Of a stretch of 64,000 nt of DNA, positions 25,097 to 33,248 are shown piece after piece; within the stretch, counting starts at the first letter, position 1, and the number at the start of each line of letters is the position of its first letter. The position numbers and the translations under genes were made by a program. Origin of the DNA: Eubacteriales bacterium (GTDB lineage Bacteria > Bacillota > Clostridia > Lachnospirales > Lachnospiraceae); assembly GCA_030526005.1 (NCBI GenBank), contig JAUNDP010000011.1, positions 1-64,000 on the forward strand, read 5' to 3'. The notes beneath the pieces are model-generated. The model was not told the origin of the DNA. It was given only the letters and a program-made list of their open reading frames with translations, and made no database searches.

Positions 25097-26059
25097 TTAA
25101 TAACATTTTTTGCAAGGGGTATATCCCATTGCCTGAGCGTCTTCGAGTGTAACCTGGGAAGGATTTTTCATATTACTGCAGTAAGCATTCGAATGATATT
25201 TGCTTCCGGTATTAGGAATCCATACCGTTGTACCGATAGGCGATTCAACTGGAGTTTCAACTGGAGACTGCGTTTCAATTTCAGCTGGAAATTCAGAATT
25301 TGGCAATCCAACAGCAGTATAATCCTCAACTGCCTCTAATTGAATTTCCAGGTCTTCTAAAAGCTTATTTGTGATCTTGCCGGTTTCTAATAAAACATGG
25401 TCTTTTTGATAATTTTTGATAGCTGCTTCTGTACTTGGACCGAATATACCGTCAGCGAATCCAGCATCATATCCCTTTTGATTCAAAGTTTCCTGCACTT
25501 TTTGGACGGCAGCAGTGTTAGACAGTATTTCAGCAGGTTTTAATGAATTATCAAAGTCAACAATAGTACTTGTGTAGTCTGCATCCAAATCCAAGGAAGT
25601 TATGATCGCATTATAAATGTTATTTTCATAATACATACTATAAATGATACTAACGATATTGTCATTCTCTAACTCATATTCACAACTGGAAAGATATGCC
25701 GGCGTATTTAATGAAGAATAAAACGATTCACCAGAAATTTCTATGTATTCGTCAAACTCAGAAAAATAATGTGCAGGTATCTGAAGAAAATTATGAATAG
25801 AATCATCCTGATTTCCTTCAAGTACGAAATTTGAATCCGCATTTATCTCAAAAGCGCTTACTTCTAATAAAGAACTGCCGTTTTGGAATGTCCTTGATTC
25901 CTTGTATATTTCAGTGGTATTTTCAGTTTCAATCCAGTCTGATGATAACTCATATGACAGTAATCCAATTTGATATGAATGATCGAATTCTTCACTTGCA
26001 TAGACATTGCAAGGTAAAAGTGTAGCTGCCAGCATGATTGCTGCAAATTGTTTTTTCAT
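25097..26059 (-). CDS. Secreted peptidoglycan-binding protein with C-terminal zinc-type motif
   Basis: The 320-residue product has a signal peptide (MKKQFAAIMLAATLLPCNVYAS). Next is an unrecognised domain of about 150 residues rich in Ser, Tyr and acidic residues. A PG_binding_1 repeat follows (VQKVQETLNQKGYDAGFADGIFGPSTEAAI, near residues 190-220), then a Pro/Glu/Thr linker. It ends in a small Cys/His unit, KYHSNAYCSNMKNPS...PCKKCY. That last unit is found at the end of many secreted Firmicute proteins and resembles an Ada-like zinc site. I start at 26059; the longer start at 26095 lies inside an operator-like sequence. It is transcribed away from the membrane-protein/XRE pair and probably shares its regulator. 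Confidence 0.8.
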   Translation of the reverse strand: MKKQFAAIMLAATLLPCNVYASEEFDHSYQIGLLSYELSSDWIETENTTEIYKESRTFQNGSSLLEVSAFEINADSNFVLEGNQDDSIHNFLQIPAHYFSEFDEYIEISGESFYSSLNTPAYLSSCEYELENDNIVSIIYSMYYENNIYNAIITSLDLDADYTSTIVDFDNSLKPAEILSNTAAVQKVQETLNQKGYDAGFADGIFGPSTEAAIKNYQKDHVLLETGKITNKLLEDLEIQLEAVEDYTAVGLPNSEFPAEIETQSPVETPVESPIGTTVWIPNTGSKYHSNAYCSNMKNPSQVTLEDAQAMGYTPCKKCY

Positions 26060-26121
26060 TTCTCTCTTCCCCATTTCCTTTTTGAAATATATCATGTGTA
26101 TACCATTTATTATGCCATACT

Positions 26122-26150
26122 ATTATATAATAATTTTATGTCTAATACAA
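26122..26150 (-). promoter_or_regulatory. Promoter of the secreted-protein gene
   Basis: On the minus strand TTGTAT (26150-26145), a 17-bp spacer and TATAAT (26127-26122). An operator copy lies in the transcribed leader at 26084-26095. Confidence 0.7.
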
Positions 26151-26215
26151 TTTATAAAAATCTGTTATTTATAAAAAGATAATTTTTATTTATGTGATAT
26201 ATTTCGCATATTTTG

Positions 26216-26244
26216 TTGACAGTCAGATGAATATATGATATATT
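26216..26244 (+). promoter_or_regulatory. Promoter of the membrane-protein/XRE operon
   Basis: TTGACA (26216-26221), a 17-bp spacer and TATATT (26239-26244), the latter inside an operator arm. Confidence 0.75.
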
Positions 26245-26288
26245 TATCACATAAGAGCGAAATATATCATATACAAGGTGGGGGAAAT

Positions 26289-26696
26289 ATGAAAAATATG
26301 AAAAAGAAAATTTTGTCACTGAATTTATCTGTTACACTTCATCATACGGTTAGCGGAGCAGTATGGTTTTTATATGGAATTTTAAGTTCGTTTCAAGGTT
26401 TAAGTGCTAAAATTCTTTCAGCGATTATAATAGTGGCAGGAATCCTATGTACACTAATTACATTTTTTAGGAAGACAGAACCGGAAGATGAAATGGCAAA
26501 ATATAATTTGGCAAAGGCGCATCGTTTTGCATTATCTAATTTGTTATTAATTATGATTGTGATCGAGATCGTTCAGCTATTTTCAAATCAAAAAGTAGAA
26601 CTGAGTTATGAGAGAACTTTTCCATTTTTGTTTGGGATAGGTCAACTTTTCATAGGAGCAGGATTCGCCTTTTATGAAAAAGCAGGGAGTGAATAA
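26289..26696 (+). CDS. Four-helix membrane protein paired with an XRE regulator
   Basis: Unrecognised 135-residue protein with four predicted membrane helices: about residues 14-34, 39-60, 79-98 and 108-128. A charged loop FRKTEPEDEMAKYNLAKAH sits in the middle. The pattern 'DE-x-A-x-x-x-x-x-KA' in that loop recalls small membrane proteins (for example DUF2178 or DUF3796 groups) commonly coded beside small XRE regulators; the family assignment is a guess. I chose ATG 26289 after GGTGGGGG. Its stop overlaps the XRE start by 1 bp, so the two are one unit. Confidence 0.75.
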   Translation: MKNMKKKILSLNLSVTLHHTVSGAVWFLYGILSSFQGLSAKILSAIIIVAGILCTLITFFRKTEPEDEMAKYNLAKAHRFALSNLLLIMIVIEIVQLFSNQKVELSYERTFPFLFGIGQLFIGAGFAFYEKAGSE

Positions 26697-26908
26697 TGTC
26701 GAAATTAAAAACAAAAATGCATGAATTGCGAAAAGAGAGAAATATGCAGCAGGCAGAGCTTGCCGCATTAGTTGGAGTGAGAAGAGAAACGATAGGGAAT
26801 CTGGAAAATGGAAAGTATAATCCATCTTTGAAATTAGCAATGGATATTGCAAAGGTATTTGATAAAACAGTAGAAGAAATATTTCAATTTGAAGAAGACG
26901 ATAACTGA
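26696..26908 (+). CDS. Small XRE-family transcriptional regulator
   Basis: A 70-residue helix-turn-helix protein with little beyond the DNA-binding domain: MHELRKERNMQQAELAALVGVRRETIGNLENGKYNPSLKLAMDIAKVFD, followed by TVEEIFQFEED. This is the compact YgzD/Cro-like class that often regulates its own operon with a membrane partner. A strong terminator follows at 26911. The inverted-repeat cluster upstream of the operon is its probable target. Confidence 0.9.
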   Translation: MSKLKTKMHELRKERNMQQAELAALVGVRRETIGNLENGKYNPSLKLAMDIAKVFDKTVEEIFQFEEDDN

Positions 26909-26910
26909 TT

Positions 26911-26940
26911 ACTCCCACAGGCTTGCCTGTGGGAGTTTTG
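26911..26940 (+). terminator. Terminator of the XRE operon
   Basis: ACTCCCACAGGC (26911-26922), TT, GCCTGTGGGAGT (26925-26936), then TTTTG: a perfect 12-bp stem. Confidence 0.92.
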
Positions 26941-27017
26941 CTGTCAAGTGCTGTTCAAAAAATATATATTGTTTTCAGACTTGGAATATAGGAATATCAT
27001 TTTATTGGGAATGGAAG

Positions 27018-27536
27018 TCAGCATGATAAATCAATATTTACTTCATATGTACTATCAATAAGTACATAATTTACCTCATATTTTTTTGCAAGTTCTAAAA
27101 ATTGCAAATTATCTTCTAAAATACTTTCCATAGTACACCATTCATCATCTAGACGGCTTTCTATCGTATTTGCATATCTTTTTATATCAGCAAAATGATT
27201 TTTTATATAATTTTCACTCATTATAAGACAGTAGTATTGGATATATTCAAGATATTGTTTTTCAAAGTCTTTTTCCCAATCAAAAGGGATATAACATCCT
27301 TCAATAATAAGATTTTGTCTGTTTTCTATGACGGTTTTGATGATTTCGCGGACAACAGGCCATAAATAATCTGTAAGTACAAGATCATTTTCTGGAGTAA
27401 GTTGAGTATAGCCGCTGCGAATCAATCCCATTTTTAAATGATCTATTGATAAATAAGGATATTTATATTTTTCGAGTAATTTTTGGGCAAGTACAGTCTT
27501 GCCTGTGTGTGATGCACCGGTAATTAAAATAATCAT
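27018..27536 (-). CDS. P-loop kinase-like protein
   Basis: A 172-residue protein beginning MIILITGASHTGKTVLAQKLLEKY, with Walker A GASHTGKT. A DHLKMGLIRSG segment, LIIEGCYIPFDW (probable Walker B region) and many charged residues in the C-terminal half follow. The layout fits a small nucleotide- or metabolite-kinase of the AAA/zeta-toxin-like P-loop group. The substrate cannot be inferred. It stands alone, convergent with the XRE operon, and its DNA is A+T-rich compared with the fab operon next door. No clear antitoxin is adjacent. Confidence 0.7.
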   Translation of the reverse strand: MIILITGASHTGKTVLAQKLLEKYKYPYLSIDHLKMGLIRSGYTQLTPENDLVLTDYLWPVVREIIKTVIENRQNLIIEGCYIPFDWEKDFEKQYLEYIQYYCLIMSENYIKNHFADIKRYANTIESRLDDEWCTMESILEDNLQFLELAKKYEVNYVLIDSTYEVNIDLSC

Positions 27537-27695
27537 TATTTTTTCTCCACTATTCTCTAAGATAATTTATAAACAATGATATCACTAGAAGATAAAAATG
27601 TCATTTTTTTATTTGTCTGATGATTATTCAATGTCAAAAAAAGCAGATTTTTTTGTATAAGTTACAGTTTGGATTTTTTTGTATGAAAAAAGGTA

Positions 27696-27724
27696 TTGAC
27701 AAACGAAAGAGATGACTATATACT
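27696..27724 (+). promoter_or_regulatory. Promoter of the fab operon
   Basis: TTGACA (27696-27701), a 17-bp spacer and TATACT (27719-27724). Confidence 0.88.
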
Positions 27725-27738
27725 TTGAATATCAAAAT
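27722..27738 (+). promoter_or_regulatory. FabT-like operator over the fab promoter
   Basis: ACTTTGAATATCAAAAT overlaps the end of the -10 box. It matches the fabH site at 11334-11350 in 15 of 17 positions. Position over the promoter fits repression by a MarR-type lipid-synthesis regulator. Confidence 0.7.
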
Positions 27739-27777
27739 ATTTGAAAATTAAAATAAATGAAAGATAGAGGAGAATAG

Positions 27778-28011
27778 ATGATGTTAGAAAAAATGAGAGA
27801 AATTATCGCAGAACAGTTAAATTGTGAGGCAGATATAATCAAAGAAGAGACAACATTCAAAGAAGATTTAGGCGCTGATTCTTTAGACCTTTTTGAGCTT
27901 GTAATGGCTTTGGAAGATGAATATGGAGTGGAAATTCCGGCTGAAGATTTAAATAATATGACAACGGTAGGCAGTGTGATGAACTACTTAAAAGAAAAAG
28001 GGGTAGAATAA
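27778..28011 (+). CDS. acpP: Acyl carrier protein
   Basis: ACP carries growing acyl chains on a phosphopantetheine arm attached to the Ser of GADSLDLFELVM (near residue 38). The rest, KEDLGADSLD...ALEDEYGVEIPAEDLNNMTTVGSVMNYL, is typical; length 77. Two adjacent ATGs (27778, 27781) are possible. The second has the better spacing (8 bases) from AGGAG. It is the first gene of the fatty-acid operon. Confidence 0.97.
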   Translation: MMLEKMREIIAEQLNCEADIIKEETTFKEDLGADSLDLFELVMALEDEYGVEIPAEDLNNMTTVGSVMNYLKEKGVE

Positions 28012-28023
28012 GAGGAGCCAAAG

Positions 28024-28962
28024 ATGAAAAAGATCGCATTTGTATTTCCTGGGCAGGGATCCCAATATGCAGGGATGGGAAAAGATTTTTATGAGCAGAT
28101 ACCGGAATGCAGGGAAGTATTTGAAGAAGCTTCTAAGGTGACAGGGTTAGATTTGCCGGGTCTTTGCTTTGAGGAAAATGAAGAACTTCATATTACAGAA
28201 TATACGCAGATTGCAATGCTGACAGTGGAGGCGGCTATTTTAAGAGCTTTACAGAAAAAAGGCATTTCTTCCGATATCAATGCAGGACTCAGTCTGGGAG
28301 AATACGGTGCACTCATTGCTTCAGAAGCTCTTTCCCTTTCAGATGCATTTCATATTGTGCGTCAAAGAGGAATTTTAATGCAGAAAGCCGTCCCACAGGG
28401 GGGAGCAATGACAGCAGTGCTTGGCCTCGATGAGAAAAAAATAAAAGAAATCTGCGAATATACAGAAGGAATTGTATCCGTGGCAAACTATAATTGTCCA
28501 GGTCAGACTGTGATTACAGGAGAAGAAAAAGCGGTAAGCGATGCTTCAGAAGAATTAAAAAAAGCAGGAGCGCGCAGATGTATCCCGCTGAATGTAAGTG
28601 GGCCATTTCATTCTAAAATGCTTGAAAATGCCGGGCGAGACTTGGGAAAAGTTTTAGAAAATATAGAAATTGGCGAGATCAAAATTCCCTATATTACAAA
28701 TGTGACTGCACAGTATGTAAAGGATAAAAAGGAAGTAAAGAGATTTTTGGAACAGCAAGTATATTCTTCCGTTTTATGGCAGCAAAGTGTAGAAAAAATG
28801 ATTCAAGATGGAGTGAAAATCTTTATAGAGATTGGGCCTGGAAAGACACTGAGTGGATTTTTAAAGAAAATTGACCGCACTGTGACAGGAATGAACATAG
28901 AAAAAGTAGAAGACTTAGAAAAAGTAACAGCTGCATTACAGCAGGAGGAATGCTTATGTTAA
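28024..28962 (+). CDS. fabD: Malonyl-CoA:ACP transacylase
   Basis: FabD loads malonyl units onto ACP. The product has [15 protein letters not shown] at the N-terminus, the active-site Ser in [10 protein letters not shown] (near residue 91), [15 protein letters not shown], and the His in [23 protein letters not shown] lies near the end. Length 312 is usual. It starts 12 bases after acpP and overlaps fabG by 7 bp. Confidence 0.97.
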   Translation: MKKIAFVFPGQGSQYAGMGKDFYEQIPECREVFEEASKVTGLDLPGLCFEENEELHITEYTQIAMLTVEAAILRALQKKGISSDINAGLSLGEYGALIASEALSLSDAFHIVRQRGILMQKAVPQGGAMTAVLGLDEKKIKEICEYTEGIVSVANYNCPGQTVITGEEKAVSDASEELKKAGARRCIPLNVSGPFHSKMLENAGRDLGKVLENIEIGEIKIPYITNVTAQYVKDKKEVKRFLEQQVYSSVLWQQSVEKMIQDGVKIFIEIGPGKTLSGFLKKIDRTVTGMNIEKVEDLEKVTAALQQEECLC

Positions 28963-29696
28963 ATGGAAAAATTGCTCTGGTAACAGGAGCAGGACGAGGA
29001 ATCGGACGAGAAATTGCACTGGAGCTTGCAAAGAACGGGGCATTTGTGATTGTCAACTATAATGGCTCCAGAGAACATGCAGAGGAAGTCGTGAAGACGA
29101 TTACAGAAAACGGAGGAGAAGCAGTTCCTTTCCAATGCAATGTCGCAGATTTTTCTGAGACCAGTGCGATGATTCAGGAAGTAATACAGAAGTACGGACA
29201 TCTTGATATTTTAGTCAATAATGCAGGAATCACAAAAGATAATTTGATCATGAAGATGAGCGAGGAAGAATTTGATCGCGTGCTTGAGACAAATTTAAAG
29301 GGAACCTTTAATACGATTCGTCATGCAAGCAGACAAATGGTGAAACAAAAAAGTGGAAAAATGATCAATATTGCTTCTGTATCCGGTGTGCTTGGCAATG
29401 CAGGACAGGCAAATTATGCAGCTTCCAAGGCAGGAGTGATTGGATTGACAAAAACAATGGCAAGGGAACTGGCCGCAAGAGGAATCAATGTCAATGCGGT
29501 TGCGCCCGGATTTATCAATACAGAGATGACGCAAGTCTTAAGCGACGCAGTAAAAGAGCAGGCAGTTTCTCAAATACCATTTCGGCGGTTTGGAGAGGCA
29601 AAAGAGGTGGCAAAGGTTGTCTCATTTCTGGCATCAGATGCAGCAAGCTATATTACAGGGCAAGTGATCTGCGTTGACGGCGGAATGGCAATGTAA
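28956..29696 (+). CDS. fabG: 3-oxoacyl-ACP reductase
   Basis: FabG reduces beta-ketoacyl-ACP with NADPH. It is a classical short-chain dehydrogenase with [12 protein letters not shown] for cofactor, [10 protein letters not shown], and a catalytic Ser-Tyr-Lys in [22 protein letters not shown]. The ending is [24 protein letters not shown] use ATG 28956, six bases after GGAGG, rather than ATG 28950, which abuts the ribosome site; this gives 246 residues. Confidence 0.97.
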   Translation: MLNGKIALVTGAGRGIGREIALELAKNGAFVIVNYNGSREHAEEVVKTITENGGEAVPFQCNVADFSETSAMIQEVIQKYGHLDILVNNAGITKDNLIMKMSEEEFDRVLETNLKGTFNTIRHASRQMVKQKSGKMINIASVSGVLGNAGQANYAASKAGVIGLTKTMARELAARGINVNAVAPGFINTEMTQVLSDAVKEQAVSQIPFRRFGEAKEVAKVVSFLASDAASYITGQVICVDGGMAM

Positions 29697-29708
29697 GAGG
29701 AGGAGCAG

Positions 29709-30953
29709 ATGAGAAGAGTAGTAGTGACAGGAATGGGAGCAATTACTCCGATTGGATTGGACGTAGAGACCTTTTGGAATGGTTTGAAGGAGAAAAAGAT
29801 CGGATTTGATACGATCACGCATTTTGATGCGTCAGAATATAAAGCAAAGCTGGCAGCTGAGGTAAAAGGGTTTTCAGCGAAAGAATATATGGATTTTAAG
29901 GCGGCAAAGCGAATGGAGCTTTTTTGCCAGTACGCTGTAGCAGCAGCAAAAGAGGCAATCGAACAGTCTGGCATTTGTATGGAGGAGGAGGACCCGTATC
30001 GAATCGGATGCAGTATCGGATCTGGGATCGGCAGTCTTCAGGCGATGGAAAGAGAACACAAAAAATTGCTGGAAAAAGGACCAAGCAGAGTCAATCCGTT
30101 ATTAGTTCCGATGATGATCAGCAATATGGCTGCGGGAAATGTATCGATTCAGTTTGGCCTGAAAGGAAAGAGTTTAAACGTAGTGACAGCGTGCGCTACA
30201 GGAACACATTCGATCGGAGAAGCATTTCGTTCCATTCAGATGAACGATGCAGATGTGATGGTTGCAGGCGGAACAGAAGCGGCAGTCAGCCCGATAGGAA
30301 TCAGCGGTTTTGCTGCGCTGACTGCCTTATCTCCTTCTACAGATCCGACAAGATGCTCCATTCCGTTTGACCGTGACAGAAACGGGTTTGTCATGGGAGA
30401 AGGAGCAGGCGTTGTTGTCTTGGAGGAATTGGAACATGCAAAGAAAAGAGGGGCAAAAGTTTTAGCTGAAGTAGTCGGCTACGGTTCCACAAGCGATGCT
30501 TATCATATCACTTCACCAGCGGAGGACGGCATGGGAGCAGCCAAAGCGATGGAATATGCGATGGCAGAAGCAGAAGTCAATCCGAATGAGCTTTTTTATA
30601 TCAATGCTCATGGAACGAGTACTCACCACAACGATTTATTTGAGACGAGAGCAATCAAAAAAGTATTTGGCGCACACGCATATCAGATGAAAATTAATTC
30701 CACAAAATCCATGATCGGCCATCTTTTGGGGGCAGCAGGGGCGGTAGAGTTTATCACCTGCGTGAAATCACTGGAAGAAGGATTTCTTCATGCGACAGCA
30801 GGGCTGGAAAATCCAGATGAAGAGTTGGATTTAGATTATCTGAAAGGTGATGGAGTGTTTATGGAGATCAAGTATGCTCTGAGTAATTCACTTGGCTTTG
30901 GCGGTCATAATGCCAGTATCTTAATTAAGAAATATGAAGAGGTGGAAAAGTGA
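29709..30953 (+). CDS. fabF: 3-oxoacyl-ACP synthase II
   Basis: FabF elongates acyl chains by condensation with malonyl-ACP. The catalytic Cys is in VTACATGTHSIGEAF (near residue 164). The two His are in NAHGTSTHHND and SMIGHLLGAAGAVE, with NSLGFGGHNAS at the C-terminus. Length 414. GAGGAGGAG precedes the ATG. Its stop touches the accB start. Confidence 0.98.
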   Translation: MRRVVVTGMGAITPIGLDVETFWNGLKEKKIGFDTITHFDASEYKAKLAAEVKGFSAKEYMDFKAAKRMELFCQYAVAAAKEAIEQSGICMEEEDPYRIGCSIGSGIGSLQAMEREHKKLLEKGPSRVNPLLVPMMISNMAAGNVSIQFGLKGKSLNVVTACATGTHSIGEAFRSIQMNDADVMVAGGTEAAVSPIGISGFAALTALSPSTDPTRCSIPFDRDRNGFVMGEGAGVVVLEELEHAKKRGAKVLAEVVGYGSTSDAYHITSPAEDGMGAAKAMEYAMAEAEVNPNELFYINAHGTSTHHNDLFETRAIKKVFGAHAYQMKINSTKSMIGHLLGAAGAVEFITCVKSLEEGFLHATAGLENPDEELDLDYLKGDGVFMEIKYALSNSLGFGGHNASILIKKYEEVEK

Positions 30954-31375
30954 TGGAGTATGAGCAGTTAATCAAGCTGATAAAAACCGTTTCAGGATCT
31001 TCTTTGAGCAGCTTTCAGATGGAACAGGACGGTATGAAAATTTCAATGAAAAAAAATGGAGTCTTGTCGGAAACAGTGCAGAATGTACCGATTGCAGCGA
31101 CAGAGCAGATTTTGGAGAAAGAGGAGAAAATTCCAGAGGGTAATGTGATAAAAGCGCCGCTTGTGGGAACATTTTATACTTCTTCTGCACCGGGAGAACC
31201 ATGTTTTGTCAAAGTGGGAGATACAGTGAAAAAGGGACAGATTCTTGGAATTATCGAAGCGATGAAACTAATGAATGAAATTGAGTCAGAATATGACGGC
31301 GTTATCGAAGCAGTGCTGGCTGAAAATGAACAGATGGTGGAATATGGTCAGCCACTGTTTGTCATTCGCTCTTAA
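30953..31375 (+). CDS. accB: Biotin carboxyl carrier protein of acetyl-CoA carboxylase
   Basis: BCCP carries CO2 on biotin between AccC and the carboxyltransferase. The C-terminal biotinyl domain has the attachment Lys in IEAMKLMNEIES (near residue 105). The N-terminal part and a short linker precede APLVGTFYTSSAPGEP. I prefer ATG 30953, seven bases after GAGGTGG, to the GTG at 30950; 140 residues. It overlaps fabF by one base. Confidence 0.96.
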   Translation: MEYEQLIKLIKTVSGSSLSSFQMEQDGMKISMKKNGVLSETVQNVPIAATEQILEKEEKIPEGNVIKAPLVGTFYTSSAPGEPCFVKVGDTVKKGQILGIIEAMKLMNEIESEYDGVIEAVLAENEQMVEYGQPLFVIRS

Positions 31376-31444
31376 GATTTTAAGATAAGATACAAAAAGA
31401 TGCGCCGATAGGATAAATGAAAAACGGATAAATGGAGGAAGAAA

Positions 31445-31870
31445 ATGAGATTATCGACAAAAGAAATCATGGAAATTATTCCGCACAGACAGCCGTTTCT
31501 TCTGGTCGATGTGATAGAAGAACTGGAGCCTGGAAAACGTGGAGTTGGAAGAAAATGTGTGACGTATAATGAACCGTTTTTCGCAGGTCATTTTCCGAAT
31601 GAACCTGTGATGCCGGGCGTATTGATTGTGGAAGCGCTGGCGCAAGTAGGCGCGGTTGTGATTTTAAGCTGTGAAGAATTTAAAGGAAAGACAGCATATT
31701 TTGGGGCAATCAATCATGCGAAATTTAAGCAGAAAGTTGTTCCGGGAGATGTCTTGACATTAGAAGTAGAGATGATCAAACAGAAGGGTTCCATTGGAGT
31801 AGGCAAAGCAACAGCGATGGCAGATGGAAAAATAGCCGTATCAGCGGAACTGACATTTGCAGTAGGCTGA
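31445..31870 (+). CDS. fabZ: 3-hydroxyacyl-ACP dehydratase
   Basis: FabZ dehydrates beta-hydroxyacyl-ACP to trans-2-enoyl-ACP. It is a hot-dog fold enzyme with [12 protein letters not shown] at the start and the catalytic His in [27 protein letters not shown]. Length 141. GGAGG lies before the ATG. A 69-base spacer separates it from accB without a visible terminator. Confidence 0.97.
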   Translation: MRLSTKEIMEIIPHRQPFLLVDVIEELEPGKRGVGRKCVTYNEPFFAGHFPNEPVMPGVLIVEALAQVGAVVILSCEEFKGKTAYFGAINHAKFKQKVVPGDVLTLEVEMIKQKGSIGVGKATAMADGKIAVSAELTFAVG

Positions 31871-31889
31871 ATAGGAACTGGAGGAAAAC

Positions 31890-33233
31890 ATGTTTCAGAA
31901 AATTTTAGTTGCGAACAGAGGAGAAATTGCAGTGCGGATTATCCGCGCATGTCGTGAGATGGGGATCAAGACCGTTGCGGTCTATTCGGAGGCAGACAGA
32001 GAAGCACTCCACACACAGCTTGCGGATGAAGCGATCTGTATCGGACCGGCCTCTTCTTTGGAAAGTTATCTGAATATGGAACAGATTTTGAGTGCGACGA
32101 TTGCAGCAGGCGCAGATGCAATCCATCCCGGATTTGGATTTCTTTCTGAAAACAGCAAGTTTGCAAAAATGTGTCAAAAGTGCAGAATCACATTTATCGG
32201 ACCGTCTGCTGAGATTATCAGCCGCATGGGCAATAAGTCGGAGGCAAGAAAGACGATGATGCAGGCGGGCGTTCCGGTCGTGCCCGGGACAAAAGAGCCG
32301 GTCTATGATGCGGAAAAAGGAAAAGAGATTGCAGATCAGATGGGATATCCTGTGATGATCAAGGCTTCTTCCGGAGGCGGCGGAAAAGGAATGCGGATCT
32401 GTGAGAAACCAGAAGAATTCTGTGAAATGTTCCGAACCGCACAGATGGAATCTGTCCGTGGCTTTAACGATAATACGATGTATATAGAGAAATATATTGT
32501 GCATCCCAGACATATTGAATTTCAGATTCTGGCAGATAAATTTGGAAATGTGATTCAGCTTGGGGAAAGAGACTGTTCGATTCAAAGACATCACCAAAAA
32601 TTGATTGAAGAATCTCCATCTTCCGCATTGACGCCTAAATTACGAAAAAAGATGGGAGAGACGGCTGTTCATGCAGCAAAAGCAGCAGGATATGAAAATG
32701 CAGGTACGGTCGAATTTCTGCTGGATCGAGACGGTCAGTTCTATTTTATTGAGATGAATACAAGAATTCAGGTAGAGCATCCAGTGACAGAAATGGTATT
32801 TGGCGTCGATCTGATCAGAGAACAGATCAGAATTGCAGCGGGATATCCTCTTGAAAAAAAACAGGAAGAGATACAGCTAAATGGTCATGCGATTGAATGC
32901 AGAATCAATGCAGAGGATCCAAAGAAAAATTTTATGCCTTGTCCGGGTATCATTGAAGATCTTCATTTTCCGGGCGGTTTTGGCGTTAGAATTGACAGCG
33001 CAGTTTACAGCGGATATGAGATTACGCCATTTTATGACTCAATGATTGCAAAGGTAATTGTCCACGATAAGGACAGAATATCAGCGATCAACAAGATGAG
33101 AAGCACGCTTGGCGAGCTGATTCTGGAGGGAGTCGTGACAAATCTGGATTTTCAATATGAGATTTTAAACAGTCCGGATTTTCAGGAAGGAAAGATCTCA
33201 ACAGACTTTATTTCTGAACATTTTTCGATATAA
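31890..33233 (+). CDS. accC: Biotin carboxylase of acetyl-CoA carboxylase
   Basis: AccC carboxylates biotin on AccB using ATP and bicarbonate. The ATP-grasp protein begins MFQKILVANRGEIAVRIIRACREMG and has HPGFGFLSEN, KASSGGGGKGMRI, ERDCSIQRHHQKLIEE and EMNTRIQVEHPVTE. Length 447 is standard. TGGAGGA precedes the ATG. Confidence 0.98.
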   Translation: MFQKILVANRGEIAVRIIRACREMGIKTVAVYSEADREALHTQLADEAICIGPASSLESYLNMEQILSATIAAGADAIHPGFGFLSENSKFAKMCQKCRITFIGPSAEIISRMGNKSEARKTMMQAGVPVVPGTKEPVYDAEKGKEIADQMGYPVMIKASSGGGGKGMRICEKPEEFCEMFRTAQMESVRGFNDNTMYIEKYIVHPRHIEFQILADKFGNVIQLGERDCSIQRHHQKLIEESPSSALTPKLRKKMGETAVHAAKAAGYENAGTVEFLLDRDGQFYFIEMNTRIQVEHPVTEMVFGVDLIREQIRIAAGYPLEKKQEEIQLNGHAIECRINAEDPKKNFMPCPGIIEDLHFPGGFGVRIDSAVYSGYEITPFYDSMIAKVIVHDKDRISAINKMRSTLGELILEGVVTNLDFQYEILNSPDFQEGKISTDFISEHFSI

Positions 33234-33248
33234 AGTGAGGCTTGAAGA

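Larger units (their letters stand above)
26084..26272. promoter_or_regulatory. Four-copy TGATATATTTC operator cluster
   Basis: The motif TGATATATTTC (or its complement) occurs at 26084-26095, 26195-26205, 26233-26245 and 26260-26272. The last two are arms of a perfect 13-bp inverted repeat (ATATGATATATTT / AAATATATCATAT) with 14 bases between. One arm covers the -10 of the rightward promoter and the other lies just after its start. The likely binder is the XRE protein at 26696 (inference). Confidence 0.6.
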
